Part shown: piece by piece, positions 1-8,634 of the stretch
Layout of the letters: each line of letters starts with the position of its first letter
Numbering within the stretch: position 1 is the stretch's first letter
From: Balneolaceae bacterium
Lineage (GTDB): Bacteria > Bacteroidota > Rhodothermia > Balneolales > Balneolaceae
Length of the DNA: 64,000 bases
Reading direction: 5' to 3'
Assembly: GCA_017795005.1 (NCBI GenBank)
Contig: CP051242.1
Span: forward strand, 2,318,976-2,382,975
Notes under the pieces: model-generated
Seen by the model: only the letters and a program-made list of their open reading frames with translations
Databases searched by the model: none
Told to the model about the DNA's origin: nothing
Translations under genes and position numbers: made by a program

Positions 1-636
1 ATCCAGGTTAGCCAGAATTTTAACCATTTTGAATGCCACATCTTTACTGAAAGCACCAATCACGTACCGTTTAACCCCGGCTGGATTACTCATTGGCCCG
101 AGAATATTAAAGAACGTTCGGAAACCTAGCGCTCTTCGAGCAGGCATCACATATTTCATAGCAGGGTGAAACATAGGAGCAAACATAAACGCCATTCCCA
201 CTTCATTATAAACCTGAGCAACGGCATTGTTATCGAGTTCAATCTTTGCACCAAGTTTTGCAAGTACATCTGCGCTTCCGCATTTGCTGGATGCACTTCT
301 GTTCCCGTGTTTGATAACTGGAATACCCGCTCCCGCCACTACCACCGACGAAATTGTTGAAATATTAAAAGTACCTGACTTATCTCCTCCTGTTCCAACC
401 AGGTCTACTGCCCCAGCTACATCCACTTTAACTTTTACAGCTTTATCTCTCATTACCCGAACAAAAGCCGTTAGTTCATCTATAGTTTCGCCTTTTACGC
501 GCATTGCGGTAAGAAAGCCAGCAACCTGCTCTGAACTTACTTCCCCATTCATAATCATGTTCATGGAAGAAATTGCCTCTGATGGAGTCAAATCTTCTGA
601 AAATGAAAGCTTCTCTAGTATTTCTTTGATATCCAT
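1..636 (-). CDS. trpD: Anthranilate phosphoribosyltransferase, C-terminus beyond window edge
   Basis: Transfers phosphoribose from PRPP to anthranilate, the second committed step of tryptophan synthesis, in the cytoplasm. The 212 visible residues carry the family glycine-rich PRPP loop GTGGDKSGTF (residues 81-90) and the KHGNRS anthranilate-site motif (109-114). The family is usually about 330-345 aa, so roughly the last third lies left of base 1. The ATG overlaps the trpG stop by one base (TAATG), which implies translational coupling. It is the last trp gene visible, and trpC/F/B/A may follow outside the window. Confidence 0.96.
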   Translation of the reverse strand, partial: MDIKEILEKLSFSEDLTPSEAISSMNMIMNGEVSSEQVAGFLTAMRVKGETIDELTAFVRVMRDKAVKVKVDVAGAVDLVGTGGDKSGTFNISTISSVVVAGAGIPVIKHGNRSASSKCGSADVLAKLGAKIELDNNAVAQVYNEVGMAFMFAPMFHPAMKYVMPARRALGFRTFFNILGPMSNPAGVKRYVIGAFSKDVAFKMVKILANLD

Positions 637-1196
637 TATTTCCTCAACCAATTTGAAATCATTTTTGGTCCTTCGGTTGTTAAAATACTTTCAGGGTGAA
701 ATTGAATTCCTTCAATAGGAAATTCCTTGTGTCGTACTCCCATTACTACATCTTCTGTTCGGGCTGTTACTTCTAATTCCTGCGGTATTGATTCGGGTGC
801 TAATACCAGTGAATGATACCTTGTTGCAGTAAAATCTTCTTCAACCCCTTCGAAAATCGATTTACCATCGTGCTTAACCTGTGACACCTTTCCGTGCATT
901 AAGGTGGGAGCGTAAACCACTTCGGCACCAAATACTTCCCCAATTGCCTGATGACCCAGACAAACTCCAAGAATTGGAATAGATTTACCTAATTCACGGA
1001 TTACTTCTTCGGTAATACCGGCATTTTCTGGCCTGCCCGGACCTGGGGAGATCAGAATCTTTGAAGGATTTAACGCTTTGATTTCCTCCAAGGTCATAGC
1101 ATCATTACGGATCACTTTATACTCATCCGTTTCTGCAGCGACAAGATGTACAAGGTTATAAGTAAAGGAATCGTAGTTATCGATTATCAGGATCAT
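636..1196 (-). CDS. trpG: Anthranilate synthase component II (glutamine amidotransferase)
   Basis: Supplies ammonia from glutamine to TrpE for anthranilate formation. A complete 186-aa class I amidotransferase: nucleophile Cys79 in GVCLGHQ, with His167 and Glu169 in FHPES completing the triad, and the oxyanion loop SPGPGRP near residue 50. The length is normal for a stand-alone TrpG. It is separated from trpS by 84 bases carrying a palindromic repeat and overlaps trpD by one base. It could also serve as PabA, as in Bacillus, but its place in the trp operon favours TrpG. Confidence 0.96.
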   Translation of the reverse strand: MILIIDNYDSFTYNLVHLVAAETDEYKVIRNDAMTLEEIKALNPSKILISPGPGRPENAGITEEVIRELGKSIPILGVCLGHQAIGEVFGAEVVYAPTLMHGKVSQVKHDGKSIFEGVEEDFTATRYHSLVLAPESIPQELEVTARTEDVVMGVRHKEFPIEGIQFHPESILTTEGPKMISNWLRK

Positions 1197-1212
1197 CTAC
1201 ACACCCCTTGAT

Positions 1213-1228
1213 CCCCTCTCAAGAGGGG
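1213..1228. repeat. Palindromic repeat in the trpS-trpG gap
   Basis: An inverted repeat CCCCTCTCAAGAGGGG forms a GC-rich hairpin in otherwise AT-rich DNA. It resembles in style the two purine/pyrimidine-skewed hairpins on the other side of trpS. There is no U-run after it on the minus strand, so it is more likely an interspersed REP-like element or mRNA stabiliser than a terminator. Confidence 0.6.
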
Positions 1229-1280
1229 AAGTCCCTGTGTTAAAATTTTGTGCATGTTAGTACAATTCAATTTCATTGAT

Positions 1281-2267
1281 TTAAAAATTCCTCACTAAAC
1301 CGGTTACTTCTCTGATAGGCTCCATAACGGATTCAGCCCTTTCCCTGGCTTTCTTTCCACCCTCAGTCAACACATCCATTACGTAATTAAGATCTTGCTC
1401 CAGTTCTTTACGTTTTTCGCGTGCATCGGCAAAGTATTCCTCAACGAGTTCCAGCAATTCGAGCTTAGCATGACCGTAACCATAGCCTCCAGCTCTATAT
1501 TTATCAGCAATTTCAGTTTGTTTGGATTCATCAGCAAAGAGCTTTATAAGTGCAAATACATTATCCTTTTCCGGATCTTTAGGTTCCTCAAGTGCCTTTG
1601 AATCCGTTTCAATAGACATCAATACTTTTTTAAGGGGCTTCCCTTCCTCAAACATCGGAATTGTATTCTTGTAGCTTTTGCTCATTTTTCTTCCATCCGT
1701 TCCGGGAACAACCGCCACTGACTTAACAATATATTCTTCCGGAATAATCAGAAACTCACCATCGTAAGCACGATTAAACTTTCCTGCTAAATCCCTGCAA
1801 ATTTCAATATTCTGTTTTTGATCCTCGCCAACCGGGACTACATCAGAGTGATAGATAAGAATATCAGCAGCCTGAAGGATCGGATAGGTGAATAAACCTA
1901 TATTAGGACTTAATCCTGCAGCAATTTTATCCTTGTATGAAACTCCCTTTTCCATCAGACTTACAGGAGTTAGAGTTGCTAATATCCATGCTAACTCGGT
2001 AACCTGAGGCACATCGGACTGAGCAAAGAACGTGGCTTTTTCCGGATTTAATCCTAATGCCAGATAATCCAGAGTAACATCAATTGTGTTTTGATACAGT
2101 TTCTTCCCATCATTAAGTGAAGTCAATGAATGATAATTCGCTATGAAGTAAAAGGCATCTCCCTGATCCTGCATCGCAATATGCTGCCGGATCGCTCCAA
2201 AGTAATTCCCTATGTGAAGTTTTCCTGAGGGTTGAATACCCGAGAGAATAGTTTTTTTCTTTGTCAT
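1281..2267 (-). CDS. trpS: Tryptophanyl-tRNA synthetase
   Basis: Charges tRNA-Trp. A full-length 328-aa class Ic synthetase with the HIGH-type signature KLHIGN at residues 16-21 and KMSKS at 194-198, which closes on ATP. It lies between trpE and trpG on the same strand, an unusual position that would place Trp-tRNA charging in the same transcript as Trp synthesis and under the same attenuator. The gaps on both sides (163 and 84 bases) contain palindromic repeats, as if the gene had been inserted into a trpE-trpG pair. An internal promoter of its own is not excluded. Confidence 0.97.
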   Translation of the reverse strand: MTKKKTILSGIQPSGKLHIGNYFGAIRQHIAMQDQGDAFYFIANYHSLTSLNDGKKLYQNTIDVTLDYLALGLNPEKATFFAQSDVPQVTELAWILATLTPVSLMEKGVSYKDKIAAGLSPNIGLFTYPILQAADILIYHSDVVPVGEDQKQNIEICRDLAGKFNRAYDGEFLIIPEEYIVKSVAVVPGTDGRKMSKSYKNTIPMFEEGKPLKKVLMSIETDSKALEEPKDPEKDNVFALIKLFADESKQTEIADKYRAGGYGYGHAKLELLELVEEYFADAREKRKELEQDLNYVMDVLTEGGKKARERAESVMEPIREVTGLVRNF

Positions 2268-2313
2268 AAAATTTGAGTTGTAGTCAATTCAATACTTTTT
2301 CGACCTCCTCTGT

Positions 2314-2334
2314 CTCCTCCTTCACAAGGAGGAG
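2314..2334. repeat. Palindromic repeat between trpE and trpS (copy 1)
   Basis: A perfect 9-bp inverted repeat CTCCTCCTT / AAGGAGGAG around a 3-base loop (CAC). Its purine-on-one-arm composition is the same as the neighbouring hairpin at 2371-2393 and the one at 1213-1228. It is probably an interspersed palindromic element. Confidence 0.7.
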
Positions 2335-2370
2335 AACTCATTAAATGGAACACTCCAATACACGAAGCTC

Positions 2371-2393
2371 CCCTCTCCTTTTGAAGGAGAGGG
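2371..2393. repeat. Palindromic repeat between trpE and trpS (copy 2)
   Basis: A perfect 10-bp inverted repeat CCCTCTCCTT / AAGGAGAGGG with a TTG loop, followed on the plus strand by a G-run and GTGAG. The hairpin with a trailing GGGGGTGAG has the look of a genome-wide interspersed repeat rather than a site-specific operator. Confidence 0.7.
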
Positions 2394-2430
2394 ATTGGGG
2401 GTGAGATCAAAACAAATTTTTTTTTCTTTG

Positions 2431-3891
2431 TCATTGAATATCTAATGCTATACTTAGTGCCTGAACTAATGCTCCGGCTTTATTCTGAGTTTCTTCGAAT
2501 TCCTTTGTTGGATTGCTATCAGCGACAATTCCTGCACCAGCCTGAATATACACCTTATTACCTGTTACAACCATGGTTCTTATCGCAATACATGTGTCCA
2601 TATTTCCGGAGAAATCGAAATAGCCTACCGCTCCCGCATATATTCCTCTTTTGGTTGGTTCAAGCTCATCAATAATTTCCATTGCTCGTATTTTTGGAGC
2701 CCCGCTCACAGTACCTGCCGGAAAACATTGCATTAATGCATCCACAGAATTTTGCTGTTCCTGAAGCTCGCCAACCACATCACTTACTATATGCATAACA
2801 TGCGAGTAGCGCTCTATTACCTGATTTCGTTCCAGTTTTACAGTACCCGCTTTACATACTCTTGAAAGATCATTTCTTCCAAGATCCACAAGCATAATAT
2901 GTTCAGCTACTTCTTTTGGATCTGCCTTTAAATCTTCTTCCAATTCAAGGTCTTCTTCGTGGGTTTTACCTCTGGGACGAGTACCTGCTATAGGCAATAC
3001 TCTAACTTCCTTATTTTGAACGCTCACAAGTACTTCCGGTGATGAACCAACAATAGTATATCCGTCAAAATCCAGATAAAAAAGATATGGAGACGGGTTT
3101 ACCATACGAAGTGCCCGGTACAACATAAACGGGTCTCCTTCCATATCTGCTTCAAATCGTTGTGATAGCACAACCTGGAAAATATCTCCCTCAAAGATGT
3201 ACTCTTTCCCCTTTTCCACAATCGACTCAAAGTACCCTTGTGACATATTACTCTTCAAGGACTCAGGGTGAATCTGGAAATTTCTTTTTGAATAATCTGT
3301 GTGCATTACTGCCTTTTCCATTTCATCCAGAGAAGTCTGAGCCTGTTTGTATACATCTTCTAAATCTTCAACTTCTTCAGTAAAAACAGTCTTTATAAGA
3401 ACTACCTGATGTTTAACATGATCGAAAGCAAAGATTTCATCATAAAAAGCCCAGTTCGCTTCTGGTAAATTTAGATCGTCTTCCGGAACATCAGGAAGAT
3501 GTTCCACTAGTCTAAAGGTATCATAAGCAGAGAAACCAACTGCTCCTCCTGTTAATCTCGGAAGCTCCGGTAAAAAAGGTTCGGTATATGCAGTAGTCAG
3601 ATTTTTTAACTCCTCAAAATAGGGCGCATTTAATTCCTCTCTTGTTCCAACTTTTTCGAGAAATGTACATGACCCATCAAAAATAAGTCGTTGATACGGA
3701 TTTCTACCAATAAACGAATAGCGCGCGAGTTGCTCTCCCCCTTCCACCGATTCCAGTAGAAAAGGATACTCTGCTCCTTCTCTGATATTCAAAAATAAAG
3801 AAACGGGTGTAAGAACATCTGCCAACAACCTTCTGTAAACGGGAATGGCTGTAAATTTCTTACTAAGTTCTAAAAATTGTTGTTTATCCAT
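2431..3891 (-). CDS. trpE: Anthranilate synthase component I
   Basis: Converts chorismate and ammonia to anthranilate with TrpG. A complete 486-aa protein: the N-terminal regulatory motif LLES (45-48), which in the family forms part of the Trp feedback site, and a C-terminal chorismate-binding domain containing [16 protein letters not shown] and the PIAGTRPRG segment. It is the first enzyme gene of the operon, and its ATG follows the attenuator terminator by about a dozen bases, so read-through of that terminator controls it directly. The feedback motif suggests control at both enzyme and RNA level. Confidence 0.97.
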   Translation of the reverse strand: MDKQQFLELSKKFTAIPVYRRLLADVLTPVSLFLNIREGAEYPFLLESVEGGEQLARYSFIGRNPYQRLIFDGSCTFLEKVGTREELNAPYFEELKNLTTAYTEPFLPELPRLTGGAVGFSAYDTFRLVEHLPDVPEDDLNLPEANWAFYDEIFAFDHVKHQVVLIKTVFTEEVEDLEDVYKQAQTSLDEMEKAVMHTDYSKRNFQIHPESLKSNMSQGYFESIVEKGKEYIFEGDIFQVVLSQRFEADMEGDPFMLYRALRMVNPSPYLFYLDFDGYTIVGSSPEVLVSVQNKEVRVLPIAGTRPRGKTHEEDLELEEDLKADPKEVAEHIMLVDLGRNDLSRVCKAGTVKLERNQVIERYSHVMHIVSDVVGELQEQQNSVDALMQCFPAGTVSGAPKIRAMEIIDELEPTKRGIYAGAVGYFDFSGNMDTCIAIRTMVVTGNKVYIQAGAGIVADSNPTKEFEETQNKAGALVQALSIALDIQ

Positions 3892-3902
3892 TAATTTAAA
3901 TC

Positions 3903-3937
3903 AAAAAAAAACCCACTCTTCCAAAGGAACAGTGGGT
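3903..3937 (-). terminator. trp attenuator terminator
   Basis: On the minus strand a perfect ACCCACT / AGTGGGT stem (plus positions 3931-3937 and 3911-3917) with an inner TTCC/GGAA stem is followed directly by eight to nine T residues, then trpE. The 5' arm lies inside the segment 3930-3939, which can instead pair with 3975-3984 in the leader ORF, so the terminator and antiterminator exclude each other. Confidence 0.9.
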
Positions 3938-3984
3938 ATGTAAAATTTCTTGTTATTTCATTCAGTTACACAAAATACCCACTG
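3930..3984 (-). promoter_or_regulatory. trp antiterminator pairing
   Basis: Ten bases inside the leader ORF (CAGTGGGTAT on the minus strand, 3975-3984) are perfectly complementary to ATACCCACTG on the minus strand at 3930-3939, which holds the 5' arm of the terminator. A ribosome stalled at the three Trp codons (4002-4010) leaves 3975-3984 free, so the antiterminator can form. A ribosome that reaches the stop codon at 3966 covers it and lets the terminator fold. The geometry is visible in the sequence; the stalling logic is from known trp attenuators. Confidence 0.85.
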
Positions 3985-4040
3985 CTGTATTTAGCTGAAG
4001 GCCACCACCAGGTAGAAGTATGTGCAAATCTGTTTTTCAT
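3966..4040 (-). CDS. trpL: trp operon leader peptide
   Basis: A 24-codon ORF, MKNRFAHTSTWWWPSAKYSS followed by GYFV, with three consecutive Trp codons at residues 11-13. Its position before a terminator that precedes trpE, and its overlap with an antiterminator arm, identify it as an attenuation sensor of charged tRNA-Trp. The bacteroid-trp RNA motif described for Bacteroidetes has the same plan (short ORF with tandem Trp codons, then a terminator). I cannot tell from sequence alone whether this is a member of that family or an independent equivalent. Confidence 0.9.
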   Translation of the reverse strand: MKNRFAHTSTWWWPSAKYSSGYFV

Positions 4041-4047
4041 AACGGCA

Positions 4048-4078
4048 CGAATATAGTAGGGTGTATTTCTAAATGCAA
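4048..4078 (-). promoter_or_regulatory. trp operon promoter
   Basis: On the minus strand TTGCAT (4073-4078) and TATATTCG (4048-4055) lie 17 bases apart. This fits the Bacteroidota housekeeping pattern of a -33 TTG about 20 bases before TAnnTTTG. The expected start of transcription falls within a few bases of the leader ATG at 4040, so the leader mRNA may be almost leaderless. Confidence 0.7.
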
Positions 4079-4144
4079 TGTAAAAGTAATACAATTTAAT
4101 TGAGTTAAACTCGTAGTGGACTTGGCTGCAAGTAATCCTTAACA

Positions 4145-4993
4145 TTGAGCTCTCTCAAAACATCTACAAAACCCAAATTGAAGACGCTTTTACCCTATTC
4201 ATCTATTCTGTTTGTAATTGGACTTTTTTTGATGCATTGTGATGACACCATCAGTCCTGTAAATACTTTTTCAGAGTCTCCCGATGTTAAGCAACTAACT
4301 GTTTCACCTGATGAAGTAACATTCACTCTTGCGGATGGATTTAAGGATACCTCTGTTACCATTCAGATTGACGCCACAATTGAGAATGTGAACGATGATA
4401 CTTTTATCGGATATAGTATTACTGACAGAGGAAATCAGGAACTGCTGATATCAAATGAACTAGTTTCCGGAAATACGGTTAATACCTACAGCTCTGAAAT
4501 AGAACTGGAAACAACCACTACTTCTTTTCTGGATTTACTTATAGAAGTTTTTGCTTATACCGAAGATGGAAAAGGCAATTATATCCAGAAATCACTTGGA
4601 ATAACTGGCTTTTCAAATAACCCTCCCGAAATCCTCGAAGTAAGTAATCCAGACACACTTACTCGACCGGTTTCAGGTGATATTCCAGCTATTTTTACTG
4701 CGACAGTTACAGACCTGGACGGAGATGATACAATTTCCCGTGTTTTAATCAGGATTATTGATTCTGAGGATGGAGAAGTAACTGGCTCCCCTTTTGATAT
4801 GGCTGATGATGGAAACTCGCTTCGGGATGAGACCGCAAATGATAACATTTTTACTTGGTCTCTTAACGTTCCATCAAATCCTGCAAGTGGCAGGATTAAC
4901 CGGGATTACGATATTGAGTATTTTGCAATAGATAAGGGTGGTTTATATAGTGATACTCTTCGAACAACTTTTAGCATTAGAGGGAGTGAATGA
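4145..4993 (+). CDS. Outer-membrane lipoprotein with Ig-like domain
   Basis: The start is TTG; an in-frame stop lies just upstream at 4133 and the next ATG would remove the signal sequence. The N-terminus has a basic stretch, a hydrophobic run (about residues 18-29) and Cys32 in LFLMHC, a relaxed lipobox typical of this phylum. The rest is all-beta, with a C-terminal segment (about 160-280) resembling extracellular Ig/choice-of-anchor domains (NPPEI, VTDLDGDD, MADDG). The stop overlaps the next start by ATGA, so it is the first gene of the surface-protein/glycan operon. The role is unknown; an accessory lipoprotein of the secreted propeller is possible. Confidence 0.75.
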   Translation: MSSLKTSTKPKLKTLLPYSSILFVIGLFLMHCDDTISPVNTFSESPDVKQLTVSPDEVTFTLADGFKDTSVTIQIDATIENVNDDTFIGYSITDRGNQELLISNELVSGNTVNTYSSEIELETTTTSFLDLLIEVFAYTEDGKGNYIQKSLGITGFSNNPPEILEVSNPDTLTRPVSGDIPAIFTATVTDLDGDDTISRVLIRIIDSEDGEVTGSPFDMADDGNSLRDETANDNIFTWSLNVPSNPASGRINRDYDIEYFAIDKGGLYSDTLRTTFSIRGSE

Positions 4994-6627
4994 ATAGATA
5001 TTTAATATTTTTGTTTTTTTGGATATCGACCAGTTTATCGGCTCAAGTAATTGGACCTAGTAATTCTTCTTTTTTTAGCATCCGGCAAAATGGGGTCTCT
5101 TCTATTGCGGCCAATGGGGATACCGTTTGGACAAGCCCGGCATTATCCTACAACATTGGAAACAGCCCTGATTGGATGGCACCAACCGGAATTGATAGTA
5201 TCTATAATGACATTGGAAGAGTTTTCTCTTTGTCGGTGAGTCAAGATACTTTGGTTGCCGGACTTGGGTTTACTTCACAAACTTCAGCGGGTAATCAACC
5301 AGCCGGGTATGGATATTATATTTCTACCGATGGTGGAGAAAACTGGCAGTTCAGTGATTTTTTGTTGGATGAATTTCCTCCTGATAAATGCAATTCCAGA
5401 TCTAACTCATATGTTGAACCAGAAACTCAGGAAGACCTTGATCCCGACTGTTATTCTTTATTTGAATACGGTGGAGAAACATATTTCCGAAAGTTGATTA
5501 TTGTAGCAGAGCAATCTCCACCATACAATGTTGACTTCAGGAATAATGTGGTCTTTTCTACAAACTGGGCATCGGGGTTATTGCGAAGCACTGATTTTGG
5601 AAATAATTGGGAACGGATTGTACTACCACCGTTTGGAGAAGATTTTCTAACCCCTGATCGAAATGATTATGAGTGGGTGGATTGCATAGAGGTTCAAAAC
5701 AGCGTATGTGTCAAATCATTGAATATTTACGACAGTGTTGACGACGATAATTTAAAAGGTTTTTCCGTGCATATTGATTCGAAGAATCGTGTATGGTATG
5801 GAAGCGCTGGAGGAATCAATGTTTCAGAAAATGCACTTACCGCTCCTATTGATAGCATATCCTGGAATAACACTTTAAATATCGGAGCCTCAGATGGTCT
5901 ATTAGGAAGGTGGATTATTGAGATCAAGGAAGATACCTCAACAAGTAAAATCTGGATGACAAACTGGATTGCTGATAGTAATGACCGGTTTGGTATTGTC
6001 GCTACCAGTGATGGTGGTCAGACATTTGAACAACATCTGATTGGGGAAAAAATTCTTGGGTTAGGTTTTAAAGACGGTTATATATTTGCAGCTGGCGAAA
6101 ATGGATTGTTCATTTCTCCGGATGGTGGAAGTACCTGGCGAAAATCTCCACAAGTTAAAAGTGCGAATACCTTTTTGAAGGAATCTGCAGAATTCCAGAC
6201 CGTGGCAGAAACAAATGATAGAGTCTGGATTGGTACTTCTGATGGTATTATCTCAACAAACGATTATGGTGAAAACTGGGAAATCACCAGGGTAAACTTC
6301 CCTCTTTCGGGAGGAAACCAATATGATGATGAGACTAAATCTGTTAATACATATGCCTACCCTAATCCCTATTCACCTGCACAGCATGAATTAGTCAGAA
6401 TCAGGTTTGAAGTAAATAATACTGGTAATGTGGATATCAAAATATTTGATTTTGGAATGAACCTGGTACGGGATCTTGGCTCATACAATGCAAATTCATC
6501 TGGAGTACATGAAGCAATTTGGGACGGAATTGATGGGAAAGGCAGAAATGTAGCTAATGGTGTTTATTTCTATCTAATAGAAGGAAATGGAGATACCATT
6601 GACGGTAAAATATTATTAGTAGAGTAA
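4990..6627 (+). CDS. Secreted Asp-box propeller with FlgD-like C-terminal domain
   Basis: A 545-aa protein with an N-terminal signal peptide ending near SAQV (residues 17-20). Repeated Asp-box signatures (STDGGENWQ, STDFGNNWE, TSDGGQTFE, SPDGGSTWRK, STNDYGENWE) predict a BNR-type beta-propeller over most of the length. The last 90 residues (from AYPNPYSP, through WDGIDGKG and GVYFYLIEG, to GKILLVE) form a FlgD-like Ig domain of the kind used as a type IX secretion C-terminal signal. It overlaps its neighbours by 4 and 1 bases. Being next to two PorV/PorQ-family proteins, it recalls the PorZ member of the T9SS attachment complex, but that equivalence is inference. Confidence 0.8.
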   Translation: MNRYLIFLFFWISTSLSAQVIGPSNSSFFSIRQNGVSSIAANGDTVWTSPALSYNIGNSPDWMAPTGIDSIYNDIGRVFSLSVSQDTLVAGLGFTSQTSAGNQPAGYGYYISTDGGENWQFSDFLLDEFPPDKCNSRSNSYVEPETQEDLDPDCYSLFEYGGETYFRKLIIVAEQSPPYNVDFRNNVVFSTNWASGLLRSTDFGNNWERIVLPPFGEDFLTPDRNDYEWVDCIEVQNSVCVKSLNIYDSVDDDNLKGFSVHIDSKNRVWYGSAGGINVSENALTAPIDSISWNNTLNIGASDGLLGRWIIEIKEDTSTSKIWMTNWIADSNDRFGIVATSDGGQTFEQHLIGEKILGLGFKDGYIFAAGENGLFISPDGGSTWRKSPQVKSANTFLKESAEFQTVAETNDRVWIGTSDGIISTNDYGENWEITRVNFPLSGGNQYDDETKSVNTYAYPNPYSPAQHELVRIRFEVNNTGNVDIKIFDFGMNLVRDLGSYNANSSGVHEAIWDGIDGKGRNVANGVYFYLIEGNGDTIDGKILLVE

Positions 6628-7670
6628 TGAGCAGAATTATCAGAAATATTCTTTTCCTAACTATCCTTTTAATTATGGCTGGAGAAGTATCATATGCCCA
6701 GAATGGAGGGTTTGCAGGAGCAGCAACCCGCCTTGGCAATGGTCCCAGAGCTATGTCGATGGCAAATGCTTTTACAGCTACAACTTCAGAAGGAATCTAC
6801 CCATATTATAATCCTGCACTGGTAGCTGAAAGCAGTGGTTTTAAGCAATTTGATCTGAGTGTTTCGTCAATGTCTTTCGATCGTGTCTTTCAAACGGTTG
6901 GTGGCAACTTTAAACTCCCTCCTAATGCTGGAATATCATTTGGTATCATAAGAGCCGGAGTAAAAGATATTGATGAAAGGTCACTTAGTGGATATCCGTT
7001 GGGGAGTTTTAATGCTTCTGAATATCAATTATTCAGCGCTTTTGGAGTTCAGTTTAGCTCGAAATTTAATGCCGGGATCAGTTTCAAATTAAGTCTGGCC
7101 AATTATCATGAAGACCTTTCTACAGCTAGTTCGGTTGGAGTAGATTTAGGAATCCTTTATAAGATTTCAAACTCTTTTAATTTTGGATTTACCATTCAGG
7201 ATATGTTTGCCAATTACACCTGGAATTCAAAGGATTTATACAATTTGCAACAAAACAGAAATGTTGTAAACACATTCCCTACCCGATTTAAATGGGGATT
7301 ATCTTACCAAAATGAGACCTTTACTGTTGCTTCAGAGTTTGAAGTCCAATCTTATTTATCGGAAGTAGATAAAAGAGAGTTTTTTACTACTAACAATTCT
7401 ACTCCTGACTTTATTGATACCATAAATGAGGTTTCCACCAGTTCAGGAATTTTTAGAATTGGAGGTTCATGGAAAGCTCATGAACGTTTTACACTCCGAG
7501 GAGGATACAGAATCACAGACACCGCTAATAGTGAAAGTGGTTCTATGAGTTCAGGATTTTCTGTAAATCTCCCTTTTGATGCATTATCACCATCTATTGA
7601 TTACGCATTTGTTATTGAGCCTTATAATGTTGCAAACATGCATGTTTTTGCACTACGTTTACACTTATGA
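6627..7670 (+). CDS. PorV/PorQ-family outer-membrane beta-barrel protein
   Basis: A 347-aa protein with a signal peptide (cleavage near SYAQ, residue 25) and the family opening: GFAGAATRLGNGPRAMSMAN then a stretch like YPYYNPALVAE. Alternating beta strands continue to a C-terminal aromatic/hydrophobic strand (FALRLHL). In the family, PorV shuttles T9SS cargo from the translocon to the cell surface and PorQ belongs to the attachment complex. It overlaps its upstream neighbour by one base and the next gene by four. I cannot assign it to V or Q from sequence alone. Confidence 0.8.
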   Translation: MSRIIRNILFLTILLIMAGEVSYAQNGGFAGAATRLGNGPRAMSMANAFTATTSEGIYPYYNPALVAESSGFKQFDLSVSSMSFDRVFQTVGGNFKLPPNAGISFGIIRAGVKDIDERSLSGYPLGSFNASEYQLFSAFGVQFSSKFNAGISFKLSLANYHEDLSTASSVGVDLGILYKISNSFNFGFTIQDMFANYTWNSKDLYNLQQNRNVVNTFPTRFKWGLSYQNETFTVASEFEVQSYLSEVDKREFFTTNNSTPDFIDTINEVSTSSGIFRIGGSWKAHERFTLRGGYRITDTANSESGSMSSGFSVNLPFDALSPSIDYAFVIEPYNVANMHVFALRLHL

Positions 7671-8620
7671 AAAAATATTTTTTACTGCTTTTACTGGTTT
7701 CTTTCTTCTCAGCTCATGCTTACTCCCAGAATAGTGTTGGAAGTGGCCTCCAGCCTTTGGAAATAGGTCCGGGAGCACTGGAATTTTCAGTATCTGAGGC
7801 ATCAGTTGCTTCTCCAAATGGAGCCTCTTCTATTTATGCAAATCCTGCCCTTCTTGCAATGCGTTCTTATTCTTCCATTAGTCTGAGCTATACAAACTGG
7901 ATTTCAGAATCAACCAATTTATTTGGTGGTATAAATCTGAAGAAAGGTAACCGGGCTGTAGCCTTTTCAATATATACAAGTGGAGTTTCCGGTCTTGAAC
8001 AAAGAGATGCTCCCGGTGAATCAAACGGTGATTTTTCAATACAATATGTTTCTATTTCCGGAGCTTATGCGTATGATTTTAAACTTTTCTCAGCCGGAAT
8101 TGCAGCACATTATCTTAATGAGGATGTATTCCCTTACAGAGCTAACGGTTATGCTGTTAATCTGGGACTGGCAAGTTCAATCATGAATGACAGAATTCGA
8201 CTAGGAGCTTCAGTCCTTAATCTTGGCGAAATGGAAGAGCTTAATGAAGATCCGACAGAACTCCCAAGTAGTTTAAATATCGGAATTGCAATTGATTTGA
8301 TGGAATTCACCCATCAGAAAAGTCCTGATCTTCCAGTGCTAATAACTTTACTAGCCGATTTTGTATCACCTTTTGAAAACAATAAACCGGAAAATTTTAC
8401 CGATTATAATCCGGAAGAAAATTATTTTAATCTCGGAATCTCATTTGTAGTTGCAGAAGTAGTACAAATAAATGCTGGGTACAAAACAGGTGACAATACC
8501 CGCCCTGTCTCCTTTGGAGCCGGATTTATTACAGATAAGGTAACATTCAATTATGCACTTATTCCTTTTAATACAGGATTTGGAACTGTACATTCAATTG
8601 GTATTCAATATCAATTGTAG
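7667..8620 (+). CDS. Second PorV/PorQ-family outer-membrane protein
   Basis: A 317-aa protein with a signal peptide (cleavage after about AYSQ, residue 21), the motif GPGALEFSVSEASVASPNGA and the diagnostic YANPALLA, then barrel strands to the C-terminal IGIQYQL. It overlaps the previous gene by ATGA. Two paralogues of different sequence in tandem behind a FlgD-tailed propeller suggest a dedicated PorV-like plus PorQ-like pair for that cargo or for surface attachment. Confidence 0.8.
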   Translation: MKKYFLLLLLVSFFSAHAYSQNSVGSGLQPLEIGPGALEFSVSEASVASPNGASSIYANPALLAMRSYSSISLSYTNWISESTNLFGGINLKKGNRAVAFSIYTSGVSGLEQRDAPGESNGDFSIQYVSISGAYAYDFKLFSAGIAAHYLNEDVFPYRANGYAVNLGLASSIMNDRIRLGASVLNLGEMEELNEDPTELPSSLNIGIAIDLMEFTHQKSPDLPVLITLLADFVSPFENNKPENFTDYNPEENYFNLGISFVVAEVVQINAGYKTGDNTRPVSFGAGFITDKVTFNYALIPFNTGFGTVHSIGIQYQL

Positions 8621-8634
8621 GGAATCTTTCTTTT

